Part shown: positions 21,792 to 32,433 of the stretch, one piece after another
How positions within the stretch are numbered: the stretch's first letter is position 1
Layout: the number at the start of each line of letters is the position of its first letter
DNA from: JBQTKD01 sp963703165
GTDB taxonomy: Bacteria; Actinomycetota; Actinomycetes; Sporichthyales; Sporichthyaceae
Reading direction: 5' to 3'
Length of the DNA stretch: 64,000 nt
NCBI GenBank assembly: GCA_963703165.1
Contig: OY969798.1
Coordinates: 3,658,001 to 3,722,000 of the forward strand
Made by a program: the position numbers and the translations under genes
Notes under the pieces: model-generated
Told to the model about the DNA's origin: nothing
The model's database searches: none
Seen by the model: only the letters and a program-made list of their open reading frames with translations

Positions 21792-24524
21792 TCAGCGCTC
21801 GAGTGCCTCGTACATGTCCTTGATCCGGACCGGCTTGTCGAGTGCGGCGACGGCCTCGTAGGTCCGGCGGGAGCACTCGCCGTCGCGGAACGGGAAGGTG
21901 CGCTCCATGCGGTCGGCGTAGATGCTCGCGGGGGTGCAGTCGGACTCGATCAGGCCGATCACCGAGTCGAGGGTCTCCTCGGCCTCCGCGCAGACCGGGC
22001 CGAAGCCGTCGTCGCGGTAGCTCCAGGTGCCCTTCGTGTAGACGTGCTCGCCGGAGAAGAACTCGGCCTCGTCGAATTGGTAGTAGACGATCGGCCGGTT
22101 CAGGTACGCGGCCTCGAAGGCCAGCGACGAGTAGTCGGTCACCAGGAGAGCGCCCTCGGCGATGGTCTGCGCGATGTCGATGTCGGCGAAGCGATGCACC
22201 GCGATGTGGTCGGACATCGGGCTGCCGTGCAGGTAGTCCTGCATGTTCGGGTGCGGGATGAAGGTGATCTCGTAGTTGTGCGTCGCGGCGGCCTTGCGCA
22301 GCCGGTCGGACTCGAGCACCGCCCGCCAGGCGCGCGCGTAGTCGGTCTCCCAGAAGTCCTCGCGCAGCACGCGGGCGTTGCTCTGCCCGATCCTGTCCCC
22401 GAGCAGGTTGACCCGCCAGGTCGGCATGAACAGCAGCTTGCGACGGGCCTGCGGCGGGGTGCTCTGCCCGACGCGCCACAGCCGGTCGTGGCGCGGGAAC
22501 CCGGTCAACGGGGTGTCCAGGGTCGAGAACCGGTAGGCGGTCCCGTCGGCGATGATCGAGTTGCGCTCGTCCTTGGTCGCGCAGATGACCATGTCGATGG
22601 GCTTGCCGTTCAGCCACGTCGACAGGTCGTCCTTGGTGACCCCGTGCTGCAGGAACGTGAAGCGCCAGTTGCCGTTGCCCACGCCCTTCTTGTCCAGCGG
22701 TCGCACCACGTAGTGGTCGGCGTGCGAGGAGAGCAGGTGCTTGGCGTTGAGCAGCGCCAGCGTGTGCTTGCGGGACCCGTGCGGGATCAGGCGGAAGCCC
22801 TCGGTCGCCAGGCGGTCCCAGTCCGGCGAGTTGCGGTTCAGCACGAACCACGCGTTCACGTCGGGCTGGGAGTTGTGCAGGTAGCGGTAGAGGTGCTCGG
22901 CGTTGTCGTTGGCGTGCGTGTCCTTGTCCATCAGCAACCACGCGTTGTTCAGCGCCTGCACAGACTCGAACCGGTCCAACTTCTTCACCGCGACCGCGAT
23001 GGTCCTGCGCTGCCGCTTACCGCCGACGAGTTGGCCCACGACCATCTTGCGGGCCTTCTTGCGGGCGATGACCACCGCGCGCTTCGGGTCCTCCTGGACC
23101 CGACGGGCGATCCGCACGACCCGGCGGCCCTTGCCGCCGGACTGGTTCGGCGACGTCGACTTCGCGTTTCCGTCGCCCGGCGCCTTCGGCGGGGCCTGCT
23201 TGCCGAGGGTCCGCCAGTACTTCGCGGGGCCCGCCTCGTAGCGGGTGTTCTCCAACGACCCGACGCGCACCGGCATCGGCACGCCGTCCAGGCGCACCGC
23301 CAGGTTCACGGTGGCGGGGAACCAGACGCAGCGTTCGTAGGCCATGGTGCGGCCGAGGAAATCCACCCGGCGCGTCTTCACGTGCTTGGGTCGGACCAGG
23401 ACGCCGTCGGCGCGGAACTCCTCGTCGGGCAGGTCGCCGCCGAAGTAGTAGCGCAGACGCACCACGTGCCGGCGGGTGTCGATCTGATCGACCGTCACTG
23501 CCTGCGGGCGCTTCTGCCGGCCCTTGATGCCGATCATCAGACACGCGGCCAGGTCGACGGCCTGCGAGCGCTGTGAGAACGGGAAGTTCTCGATGTAGTC
23601 CTCGTCGAGCATGCCCACGACCGCGTCGAGCGTCTCGTGGAAGTCGTCGCGCATCTGCTGCGGCACCCACGCGGTCTTGATGGGGACCTGACGCCCGGCC
23701 TTGAAGTACCACTGCATTTCGTAGAGAACGAGATGCTGGGCCCAGCGCGGCACGCGGCCACGGTCCGCCTGCACACACTCCAGCAGATCCAGCCAGCCGT
23801 ATTTGGGCTGGGCGGTGTACTTGGTCTCCTTGCTCCACCCCGTCTGCACGAGCGACGTCTGGTCCGCCCGGCGCCGGTAGAGATAGAGAGCGTCGGCGCG
23901 GAACGCGATGCGCGGTCGGTCGAACTTGCCGAGGTAACGCGCCGTCAGGTGACCGTCCTCGAAGGTCGGTACCACCCGGGCGTCGAAGGTCAGGCCGTGC
24001 TCGATGAGCACCGAGCGGCGGTAATAGCCGGTGTTGGCCGCGAGGTGGATGTTGTCCGGGGCGTGCTCCAGATCGACAATCCGGTTGCCCGCCTTGAACC
24101 GGTAGTCCAGCGGGTGCTCGCTGCGTGAACCGGTCTCGTCGTCGAACCACACGAGTCGGCCCACGACGAGGTGCACGCCCGCGGCCTCAGGAGAGTCGAG
24201 GAACTCTCGTACTTCGGCGGTATACCAGTTCTCCAGGATGTCGTCGGGGTCCCAGAAGGTGATCCACTCGCCGGTGGCGACCTCCAGGCCCGCATTGCGT
24301 GCCGAGCACAGCCCACCGTTGGGCTTGCTGACCAACCGCATAGGGGTCCCGGTGCGCTTGCTCCACTCGGTGACCAGGGCGGCCGACTCATCCGGGGAGC
24401 CGTCGTCGACGAAGATCAGCTCGACGTCGGCGAGCCCGCCCTCCTGAGCGTCCAGGGAGCCCAAGAAGTCCGGCAGGTACCGAGCCACTTTGAACATCGG
24501 GACGACGACCGACACCTTGAACAA
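21792..24524 (-). CDS. GT2 glycosyltransferase fused to CDP-glycerol glycerophosphotransferase
   Basis: 910 residues. N-terminal GT-A glycosyltransferase family 2 domain (about 1-230: VSVVVPMFKVARYL, IFVDDGSPDES, WDPDDIL), a middle region with basic linker (about 430-520), and a C-terminal TagB/TagF-type domain (about 540-900) with LLSSHAD, FLQHGVTKDD, IPHPNM and LLVTDYSSLAFEAA. The C-domain polymerises or primes polyol-phosphate chains (teichoic-acid-like). Start is TTG at 24524 with GAGGAG upstream. Convergent with the two LicD-methyltransferase genes, suggesting one surface-polymer locus. Cytosolic face of the membrane is expected. Confidence 0.9.
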   Translation of the reverse strand: MFKVSVVVPMFKVARYLPDFLGSLDAQEGGLADVELIFVDDGSPDESAALVTEWSKRTGTPMRLVSKPNGGLCSARNAGLEVATGEWITFWDPDDILENWYTAEVREFLDSPEAAGVHLVVGRLVWFDDETGSRSEHPLDYRFKAGNRIVDLEHAPDNIHLAANTGYYRRSVLIEHGLTFDARVVPTFEDGHLTARYLGKFDRPRIAFRADALYLYRRRADQTSLVQTGWSKETKYTAQPKYGWLDLLECVQADRGRVPRWAQHLVLYEMQWYFKAGRQVPIKTAWVPQQMRDDFHETLDAVVGMLDEDYIENFPFSQRSQAVDLAACLMIGIKGRQKRPQAVTVDQIDTRRHVVRLRYYFGGDLPDEEFRADGVLVRPKHVKTRRVDFLGRTMAYERCVWFPATVNLAVRLDGVPMPVRVGSLENTRYEAGPAKYWRTLGKQAPPKAPGDGNAKSTSPNQSGGKGRRVVRIARRVQEDPKRAVVIARKKARKMVVGQLVGGKRQRRTIAVAVKKLDRFESVQALNNAWLLMDKDTHANDNAEHLYRYLHNSQPDVNAWFVLNRNSPDWDRLATEGFRLIPHGSRKHTLALLNAKHLLSSHADHYVVRPLDKKGVGNGNWRFTFLQHGVTKDDLSTWLNGKPIDMVICATKDERNSIIADGTAYRFSTLDTPLTGFPRHDRLWRVGQSTPPQARRKLLFMPTWRVNLLGDRIGQSNARVLREDFWETDYARAWRAVLESDRLRKAAATHNYEITFIPHPNMQDYLHGSPMSDHIAVHRFADIDIAQTIAEGALLVTDYSSLAFEAAYLNRPIVYYQFDEAEFFSGEHVYTKGTWSYRDDGFGPVCAEAEETLDSVIGLIESDCTPASIYADRMERTFPFRDGECSRRTYEAVAALDKPVRIKDMYEALER

Positions 24525-24605
24525 AACGGGGCACTCCTCGATGCTTCAGGGAAGCGCCAGCGTATCGAAAGTGAGGCCAAATCCCGCCGCGATAGCCTGC
24601 GCGCC

Positions 24606-26243
24606 ATGACATTGGCCACCCCACTCGGCCGGTTCGGTGAGCTCGCTGACCAGATCCTGGACGAGTGGCTCGAGGCGTCTCCGGCCACGGCGACCTCCCT
24701 CGGGGACCACCGCTTCGACCACCTGCTCGCCGAACCCGGACCCGCGGCACGCGAACGGACCCTGACGACCGCGCGCGAGCGCCTGTCTCAACTCGACGCG
24801 CTGGACGCGGCCGCGCTCAGCGTGCCCGAGCAGGTGGACCTGGCGATCCTGCGCCACAAGCTCGAGGCACGGATCTTCGAGCTCGACGAGCTGCGCGAAC
24901 ACACCTGGAACCCGCTGCCGGCCAACCCGGGGACCGCCCTGCACGTGCTGCTCGCCCGCGACTTCGCACCCCTGCCCGACCGGCTGCGGTCGCTTGCCGG
25001 GCGCCTGGCGCAGGTGCCGGCCACGCTGGAGGCGGCCCGGGCCGAGCTCGACGTCATGCCTGAGGTGCACGTCTCGACCGCGATCGCTCAGTTCACGGGC
25101 ACCCGGACGCTGCTGGGTTCGGAGCTCGACCGCGCGCTGGCCGACGCGCCGCAGGTGCGGAAGGAGATGGCCGAGCCGCTCGCGCTCGCGCGGGACGCCC
25201 TCGTGGTGCATCTCGCGTGGCTCGCAGCCCGCCAGGACGACGCCCATGGTGACCCCCGCCTGGGGCCGGACCTGTTCGCGCGTCGGCTGCGCTTCACCCT
25301 CGACACGGACGACTCCCCGGACGTGGTGCTCGGGCACGCCAACGCCGAACTCGCCCGGATCAGCGACGAGATCGGGGAGGTCGCCTCCCGGATCGCGGGC
25401 GCCCCGCCGCGCGAGGGTCAGGTGCGTGAGGTGCTCGACCGCCTCGCTGCCGAGGCGCCGAACAACGACACGATCGTCGACCTCGCGGCCACCGCGTTGG
25501 AGGAGACCACGGCGTTCGTCCGGGAGCACGACCTCATCACGGTGTTCGACGATCCCGTCGAGATCCTCGTCATGCCCGAGATCCACCGAGGCGTCGCGGT
25601 GGCCTACTGCGATCCGCCCGGGCCGCTGGAGACCGCGAAGCTGCCGACCTTCTACGCGATCTCCCCGACCCCCCAGGGTTGGGACGACGAGCGCGTGACG
25701 TCGTTCTTCCGCGAGTACAACGTGCACATGGTCCGCAACCTCACGATCCACGAGGCGATGCCGGGTCACGTCGTGCAGCTGGCACACGACCGCCGCCAGG
25801 ACACCCCGACGGCCGTCCGCAAGGTGTTCTGGAACGGACCGTTCGTCGAGGGTTGGGCCGTCTACGCCGAGGAAGTGATGGCGCATCACGGTTTCGGTGG
25901 CGACGCGGTGCGGATGCAGCAACTGAAGACGCAGCTACGCATGACGATCAACGCGATCCTCGACGTGCGGGTGCACACACGGGGGATGACCCGCGACGAG
26001 GGCATGCGCCTGATGCTAGACCGGGGTTACCAGGAGGAAGGGGAAGCCGTCGGTAAGTGGCGCCGCTCGCTGCTCACCTCGACCCAGCTGTCCACCTACT
26101 TCGTCGGGTACCTGGCCGTGCGGGACCTCGTGGCGGGGTTGCGCGCCAAGCACCCCGACTGGTCGTTGCGTCAGGTGCACGACGCGGTGCTCGCCCACGG
26201 CTCGCCGCCGGCCCGACACCTGCGCCCCCTGCTCGGGTTGTAG
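24606..26243 (+). CDS. DUF885 family metallopeptidase-like protein
   Basis: 545 residues, usual family length. The zinc-site motif HEAMPGH is at 382-388 with downstream WAVYAEEVM (second Glu). DUF885 proteins are predicted zinc carboxypeptidase/endopeptidase-like enzymes; substrate unknown. No signal peptide, so probably cytosolic. ATG at 24606. The next gene begins six bases after its stop. Confidence 0.9.
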   Translation: MTLATPLGRFGELADQILDEWLEASPATATSLGDHRFDHLLAEPGPAARERTLTTARERLSQLDALDAAALSVPEQVDLAILRHKLEARIFELDELREHTWNPLPANPGTALHVLLARDFAPLPDRLRSLAGRLAQVPATLEAARAELDVMPEVHVSTAIAQFTGTRTLLGSELDRALADAPQVRKEMAEPLALARDALVVHLAWLAARQDDAHGDPRLGPDLFARRLRFTLDTDDSPDVVLGHANAELARISDEIGEVASRIAGAPPREGQVREVLDRLAAEAPNNDTIVDLAATALEETTAFVREHDLITVFDDPVEILVMPEIHRGVAVAYCDPPGPLETAKLPTFYAISPTPQGWDDERVTSFFREYNVHMVRNLTIHEAMPGHVVQLAHDRRQDTPTAVRKVFWNGPFVEGWAVYAEEVMAHHGFGGDAVRMQQLKTQLRMTINAILDVRVHTRGMTRDEGMRLMLDRGYQEEGEAVGKWRRSLLTSTQLSTYFVGYLAVRDLVAGLRAKHPDWSLRQVHDAVLAHGSPPARHLRPLLGL

Positions 26244-26248
26244 CGAAC

Positions 26249-26977
26249 ATGCGCCGCCTCGGCCGTGGCCTGGCGGCGGTGGTCTACGCGGTCGTGGTGG
26301 CCGCGGTGCTGTTCCTCATGTACCCGTCCCCGGTCGACGACCGTGCCTATGCGGCCGTACGGGCAGACCGATCCCTCGTGATCGATCAGCAGGACGACTG
26401 GATCTCCCTCGCCCCCGCGGACCGGCCGCCCACCCGCGGCCTGGTGTTCTACGGCGGCGCGCACACCGAGCTTCGGGCGTACCTGCCGACCTTGGCGCCG
26501 ATCGTGAAGGCCACCGGTACGGCAGTGTTCCTCCCGCGCCAGCCGCTGCACTTCGCGCCGCTGGACGTGGGGGCGGCCGCCGGGGTGATGGCGGACAACC
26601 CGCAGATCCGCAGCTGGTGGGTCGGAGGGCATTCCTTCGGTGGCTTCGCCGCCACCCGTTTCCTCGCCCATCGGGCCGGCGCAGCCGTGGAGGGTGTGGT
26701 GCTGTGGGCCGCCTACCCCGAGCGAGGAACGCGACTGCGTCCCGACCTCCGGGTGCTCGTGGTCACCGGTGGACGGGACGGGATCGTGCCCACCGTCGAC
26801 GCCCGCGCCGCCGCCGCAGGCGTGCCCGGGGTGACGCTGCGGGAGATCGACGGCATGGAGCACAGCCAGTTCGGCGCCTACCGCTCCCTCTTCGGCGACG
26901 GCGACCCGACGGTCAGTGACGCCGCGGCGCACGCCGAGCTTGCCGCCATCACGGGTGCGTTCCTCGGCCTCGGGTAG
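26249..26977 (+). CDS. Membrane-anchored alpha/beta hydrolase-like protein
   Basis: 242 residues: N-terminal membrane helix (about 6-27), then an alpha/beta-hydrolase domain with nucleophile motif GGHSFGG (Ser in VGGHSFGGFAA), acid candidate in VTGGRDGIVP and a His in IDGMEHSQFG. Resembles the YdeN/dienelactone-hydrolase-like group of actinobacterial exported hydrolases; substrate unknown. ATG at 26249, six bases after DUF885. Confidence 0.85.
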   Translation: MRRLGRGLAAVVYAVVVAAVLFLMYPSPVDDRAYAAVRADRSLVIDQQDDWISLAPADRPPTRGLVFYGGAHTELRAYLPTLAPIVKATGTAVFLPRQPLHFAPLDVGAAAGVMADNPQIRSWWVGGHSFGGFAATRFLAHRAGAAVEGVVLWAAYPERGTRLRPDLRVLVVTGGRDGIVPTVDARAAAAGVPGVTLREIDGMEHSQFGAYRSLFGDGDPTVSDAAAHAELAAITGAFLGLG

Positions 26978-27084
26978 GCGTCGCCCCACCACCCGGAGCG
27001 GCGCGGCAGAGGCGGACGAGACGCCTGGGTATGGTGGGTCGCGCTTGTGACCGCCGGACCGTAAGCCCTCGCCGGGAGACAGAC

Positions 27085-28365
<1,281 letters not shown>

Positions 28366-28381
28366 GAGCGACCGAGCAGGC

Positions 28382-28948
28382 GTGAAAGTTCCCCGTCGCA
28401 GTCCGACGCCGCGTCCGCGGTTGCGTGACCGGGCCAGGCCGCGCACCGGTCGGTCCGGGCCACGCCCCGCACGACGAGCCGTCCGCGGCCGGGTGCCGGC
28501 CCAGTCCCGGGCCGAGGCGGTCGTGGTGCTGGCGCTGCGGCGCAGTCCCTTCACCCGCCGGGCCGCGGTCCTCGCGTCGGTGTTCTTCCTCGTCGCGGTC
28601 TCCGTGGCGTACCCGATGCAGCGTTACGTCGCGCAACGCCAGCAGATCGACGAGCTGCGCGAGTCCGTCGCCGCGGGCACCTCGCGGTTGGAGGCGTTGC
28701 AGCGCGAGACCCAGTTGCGTCACGAACCGTTCTGGATCGAACGGCAGGCGCGCCAGCAACTGCACTTCGTGAAGCCCGGTGAGCAGGCCTTCCGGGTCAC
28801 CGATGCGCCGCCGGATCCGTCGACGGAGATCGCCGGCGAGGCAGCCGTGCCGACCGCCTGGTGGGGGCGGCTCGCCGATTCGTTGACCACCGCCTCGACA
28901 CCGGTGGGGGCCCCGCCGCGCGGCCTGCGCGAACAAGCGGCGGAGTGA
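28382..28948 (+). CDS. Septum formation initiator (FtsB/DivIC-like)
   Basis: 188 residues: long basic Arg/Pro-rich cytosolic N-terminus (1-60), one transmembrane helix (about 63-80, AAVLASVFFLVAVSVAYPM), then a coiled coil (QRQQIDELRESVAAGTSRLEAL) and WIERQARQQLHFVKPGE, the FtsB/DivIC signature. Part of the divisome FtsB-FtsL-FtsQ complex. GTG at 28382. The order eno, ftsB-like, DUF501, ppx is conserved in actinobacteria, with overlaps between the last three here. Confidence 0.92.
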   Translation: MKVPRRSPTPRPRLRDRARPRTGRSGPRPARRAVRGRVPAQSRAEAVVVLALRRSPFTRRAAVLASVFFLVAVSVAYPMQRYVAQRQQIDELRESVAAGTSRLEALQRETQLRHEPFWIERQARQQLHFVKPGEQAFRVTDAPPDPSTEIAGEAAVPTAWWGRLADSLTTASTPVGAPPRGLREQAAE

Positions 28949-29466
28949 CCGGGCAAGGAATCCTCGGGCCTGCGCCCAGCGAGGCCGATCTGGCCGCGGT
29001 CGAGGCTCAGCTGGGCCGGGTGCCGCGGGGCGTGGACTCGGTGGCACATCGTTGCCCGTGCGGGCACCCCGATGTGCTGGCCACCGAGCCTCGGCTGCCC
29101 GACGGCACGCCGTTCCCGACGCTGTTCTATCTGACCTGTCCGAAGGCCTCCGGGGCGATCGGCACCATCGAGGCCTCGGGTCGGATGACAGAACTGAGCG
29201 CCGAGATCGCGGCTGACCCTGCTCTGCACGCGGCGCACCGTGCTGCCCACGCGGACTACCTCGAGCGCCGCGCGCGGCTCGGTGACGTGCCCGAGGTCGC
29301 CGGCATCTCGGCGGGCGGGATGCCGGACCGGGTGAAGTGCCTGCACGTGCTCGTGGGCCACGCGCTCGCCGCCGGCCCCGGCGTCAATCCCGTCGGGGAC
29401 CGGGTACTTTCCGAACTCGGGCCCTGGTGGAAGAACGGGCCGTGCGTCGAGGGGGCCGGGCAGTGA
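28945..29466 (+). CDS. DUF501 family protein
   Basis: 173 residues, typical DUF501: RVPRGVDSVAHRCPCGHPDVLATEPRL, FPTLFYLTCPK and GMPDRVKCLHVLVGHALA. Conserved Cys and His residues suggest metal binding, but the function is unknown. Its GTG overlaps the stop of the FtsB-like gene and its stop overlaps the start of ppx (GTGA), so the three are translationally coupled. Confidence 0.92.
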   Translation: MTGQGILGPAPSEADLAAVEAQLGRVPRGVDSVAHRCPCGHPDVLATEPRLPDGTPFPTLFYLTCPKASGAIGTIEASGRMTELSAEIAADPALHAAHRAAHADYLERRARLGDVPEVAGISAGGMPDRVKCLHVLVGHALAAGPGVNPVGDRVLSELGPWWKNGPCVEGAGQ

Positions 29467-30389
29467 CACGGGTGGCGGCGATCGACTGCGGGACGAACTC
29501 GATCCGTCTGCTCATCTCCGAGGTCGGATCCGACGGCACGCTGTCCGACGTCGAACGCGTCATGCGCATCAACCGCCTGGGTCAGGGCGTCGATGCCACC
29601 GGTCGGCTCGCGCCCGAGGCCCTCGACCGCACCTTCGCCGCGGCACGGGACTACGCCGCGCTGATCGAATCCGTCGGCGGCGTGGACGCGCTTCGCGTGG
29701 TGGCGACCAGTGCGACCCGCGACGCCGCCAACCGCGCCGAGTTCCAGACGGGGATGCGCGCCATCCTCGGCGTGGAGCCCGAGGTCGTGCCGGGTGAGGT
29801 CGAAGCTGCACTGTCCTTCGCCGGTGCCACCGCGGGTCTTGCCGCGGCCGGCTACGAAGGCCCGTATCTGGTGTTCGACATCGGCGGCGGGTCCACCGAG
29901 TTCGTCCTCGGTGGCGCCGAGCCACAGGCCGCGCTCTCGGTCGACGTCGGCTGCGTCCGCATGCGCGAGCGCCGCCTGCACGGCGACCCGCCCACTCCCG
30001 ATCAGATCGCCGCGGCCGTCGTCGACATCGACGCCGCGATCGCCCTCGCGGCGGCGACTGTCCCGTTCCACGAGGCGAAGTCCTTCGTCGGTGTCGCCGG
30101 CACCGTGACCACACTGGTCGCCATGGCGCTGGGCCTGGACGAGTACGACTCCGACGCCATCCACCAGACCCGCGTCCCCACGGCACAGTTGCGCGAGATC
30201 GCGGCCTCCCTGCTGGGTTCGACGAGGGCCGAGCGGGCACGCATCGGCGTCATGCACGAGGGCCGGGTCGACGTGATCGGTGCCGGTGCGCTCGTGCTCG
30301 ACCGCGTCCTGCACGCCCTCGGTGACCCGGACCTGATCGCCTCCGAGCACGACATCCTCGACGGCATCGCCGCCTCCCTCCTCGGCTGA
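29463..30389 (+). CDS. Ppx/GppA exopolyphosphatase
   Basis: 308 residues, ASKHA-fold phosphatase: AAIDCGTNSIRLLI (phosphate 1), VVATSATRDA, FDIGGGSTEFVLG (phosphate 2) and VGVAGTVTTLVAMALGL. The short form matches actinobacterial Ppx1, which degrades polyphosphate and/or pppGpp. GTG start inside the DUF501 stop. Confidence 0.95.
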   Translation: MTRVAAIDCGTNSIRLLISEVGSDGTLSDVERVMRINRLGQGVDATGRLAPEALDRTFAAARDYAALIESVGGVDALRVVATSATRDAANRAEFQTGMRAILGVEPEVVPGEVEAALSFAGATAGLAAAGYEGPYLVFDIGGGSTEFVLGGAEPQAALSVDVGCVRMRERRLHGDPPTPDQIAAAVVDIDAAIALAAATVPFHEAKSFVGVAGTVTTLVAMALGLDEYDSDAIHQTRVPTAQLREIAASLLGSTRAERARIGVMHEGRVDVIGAGALVLDRVLHALGDPDLIASEHDILDGIAASLLG

Positions 30390-30411
30390 GTTGTGGTCGT
30401 CGCTGCGGGTG

Positions 30412-30443
30412 GTGTCCGTTGCTCATGCATGAGCAACGGACAC
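30412..30443. repeat. 32-bp perfect palindrome, copy 1
   Basis: Perfect palindrome with dyad at 30427/30428, just after the ppx stop. Its central 18 bases (TTGCTCATGCATGAGCAA) recur in a second palindrome centred 61 bp downstream. May be a terminator or a protein-binding site. Confidence 0.8.
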
Positions 30444-30474
30444 GATTCGCGTCCAGTTTGTCCGGATTCGGACG

Positions 30475-30502
30475 GTCGGTTGCTCATGCATGAGCAACCG
30501 AC
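30475..30502. repeat. 28-bp perfect palindrome, copy 2
   Basis: Perfect palindrome with dyad at 30488/30489, sharing the central 18 bases with copy 1, and ending 20 bp before the uracil-DNA glycosylase start. Between the copies a short stem GTCCG-GATT-CGGAC is also possible. Confidence 0.8.
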
Positions 30503-30522
30503 GCGCGGCTTAGAGTGAGTTG

Positions 30523-31359
30523 GTGAGCGTGCAGCCGGACGGGGATCGTCTCCCGTTCGCGCTGCCCGGCACCGGCTGGCCCGAGGATCCGGCGTCGGCC
30601 CGGACTCCCGTGGCCGGCGATCCGGAGACCGTCTTCATGTTGGCCGAATCTGCCGATTCCCTTGATGAACTGACGGCACGTCAGTCGGTGTGCGGGGCGT
30701 GCCCGCGGCTTGTCGAGTGGCGCGAGCAGGTGGCGTTGGAGCGGCGCAAGATGTTTGCCGACGAGCCGTACTGGGGTCGTCCGATCCACGGCTGGGGCGA
30801 TCCCGAGCCACGGGTCCTGCTGGTCGGGCTCGCGCCCGCTGCGCACGGCGGCAACCGGACCGGCCGCGTCTTCACCGGTGATCGCAGCGGCGACTGGTTG
30901 TTCGCCTCGCTGTACCGCGTCGGCCTGGCGGCGCTACCGACGTCGATCCGTGCGGGTGACGGGCAGCGTCTGCTCGGTGCGCGGATGGTCGCGGCTGTGC
31001 GTTGCGCCCCGCCGTTGAACAAGCCGACCAACGACGAGCGCGACACCTGCGCCCCGTGGCTGAACCGCGAACTGCAGTTCGTGCTGCCCTCCGTGCGCGT
31101 GGTCGTGTGCCTCGGTTCCTTCGGCTGGCTCGCCGCGATCAGCGCCCTGGCCGCGAACGGTGTCGCCGTCCCACGTCCCCGCCCGAAGTTCGGCCACAAC
31201 GCCGCCGTCGAACTGACGGGCCCTCATGGTTCGGTGCTGCTGCTCGGCTCGTTCCACCCCAGCCAGCAGAACACCTTCACCGGCCGCCTCACCGAACCGA
31301 TGCTCGACCAGGTGCTCGGCCGGGCGCGCGTCGTCGCGGGACTGCCCGAGCCCCGATGA
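30523..31359 (+). CDS. Family 5 uracil-DNA glycosylase (UdgB type)
   Basis: 278 residues. Excises uracil and other deaminated bases from DNA. The active-site motif GLAPAAHGGNRTGRVFTGD and the C-terminal GSFHPSQQNTFTGRL are family 5 hallmarks. Four Cys (CGAC pair near 50-53, RCAPP, DTCAPW) can ligate a [4Fe-4S] cluster. Start at GTG 30523 (a TTG sits at 30520). Its stop overlaps the next ATG. Confidence 0.93.
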   Translation: MSVQPDGDRLPFALPGTGWPEDPASARTPVAGDPETVFMLAESADSLDELTARQSVCGACPRLVEWREQVALERRKMFADEPYWGRPIHGWGDPEPRVLLVGLAPAAHGGNRTGRVFTGDRSGDWLFASLYRVGLAALPTSIRAGDGQRLLGARMVAAVRCAPPLNKPTNDERDTCAPWLNRELQFVLPSVRVVVCLGSFGWLAAISALAANGVAVPRPRPKFGHNAAVELTGPHGSVLLLGSFHPSQQNTFTGRLTEPMLDQVLGRARVVAGLPEPR

Positions 31360-31967
31360 GTAGTCGCCACCGGCTGGTCTTCAACGGCTGGATCGCCGGG
31401 CTCGGCACGACCTCGGGCACGCGGATCGTCGTAGGACACTGGCCGATCAGTCCGTTCGGCGCGTTCACCGACATCATGCTCGAACGCCCCGACGGCCACC
31501 GCGTACTGCTGGCGCCGACGAAGGAGGTGGCGGACTTCGTCGCTGCCACGTACGTGTTCGACGCCGTCCAGATCGGTCCGGTGACGGCCAATCCCGGTCC
31601 CACGACCTGGAGCGTGCAGGCCCCCGGTTTGACCGTTGAGTTCGACCTGGGGCGCCGCGGCGCGCTGGGCCGACTGCTGCGTGCTGTGCCCTCCGGCTTG
31701 GCGCGCGGCCCCGCCTGGATCGCCCTCATCGACCGTCCCGCTCGCCTGGTGATGCCCGGCGTGCGCACTCGCGGTAGCGCCGGCAACGGCCGTCGCGAGT
31801 GGTACGGCGCCCGCGACCTGCAGCCGGTCGCCAGCGTCCGCGCGAGTCTGGACGGCGCCGACCTGGGCGGCCTCGCCCCCGTCGCCCCGCCGGTCCGGTT
31901 CGGTTTCGGCTCCGTTCCGCCGCTACCTGCGCTGGTGCGAGTCGTCACGACGGTCGAGCTCCCATGA
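31356..31967 (+). CDS. Conserved hypothetical protein next to UDG
   Basis: 203 residues, no membrane segments. N-terminus MSSRHRLVFNGWIAGLGTTSGTRIVVGHWPISPFG ... DIMLERPDGHRVLLAPT recurs in actinobacterial hypothetical proteins in my recollection, but no functional assignment is known to me. ATG overlaps the UDG stop (ATGA), so expression is coupled. Confidence 0.75.
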   Translation: MSSRHRLVFNGWIAGLGTTSGTRIVVGHWPISPFGAFTDIMLERPDGHRVLLAPTKEVADFVAATYVFDAVQIGPVTANPGPTTWSVQAPGLTVEFDLGRRGALGRLLRAVPSGLARGPAWIALIDRPARLVMPGVRTRGSAGNGRREWYGARDLQPVASVRASLDGADLGGLAPVAPPVRFGFGSVPPLPALVRVVTTVELP

Positions 31968-32055
31968 CCCGGCGATGAGCGGTCTGTCCGCCGTCTGAAC
32001 TGGGGTGGCGCGACGAGGCATCGATTCTGCCGGTGCCTCGATCTACTCTCTTTCC

Positions 32056-32376
32056 ATGCCGCAGCAACCTGAGGACCGCGAGCTTGAGCTCCGCGTGAGC
32101 ACCTTGGAAAGCGAAGTGGCAGAGCTACGCGAACAGGTTGCCCGCAGCGTCTCCGATGCCGAGGCGGCACGCGTGCTGGCAAGTGGCGCAGACCGGGACG
32201 TCTCTGAGGTGCGCGCCGAGCTCAGGGCGCACACGCGAGCGCTGAGCGCACTGCGTGAGACCCAGGTCGAGATGAACTCTTCGGTGGACCGCCGCTTCGG
32301 GCTGGTCGACTCCAGCCTGCGGCAGATCACGACGATGCTGCAGACGTTGATCGACCGGGATGGTCGCGCAAGCTGA
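32056..32376 (+). CDS. Small coiled-coil protein
   Basis: 106 residues, nearly all predicted coiled coil with heptads (LELRVSTLESEVAELREQVARS, AELRAHTRALSALRETQVEM). No membrane segment. ATG at 32056 without a clear ribosome binding site. Ends 57 bp before tRNA-Leu. Function unknown. Confidence 0.6.
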   Translation: MPQQPEDRELELRVSTLESEVAELREQVARSVSDAEAARVLASGADRDVSEVRAELRAHTRALSALRETQVEMNSSVDRRFGLVDSSLRQITTMLQTLIDRDGRAS

Positions 32377-32433
32377 GTTGCGGGCGGTCAACACCCTGTA
32401 GTGCCTGCAGCCAGCGGTAGCGTGATCCGACCA

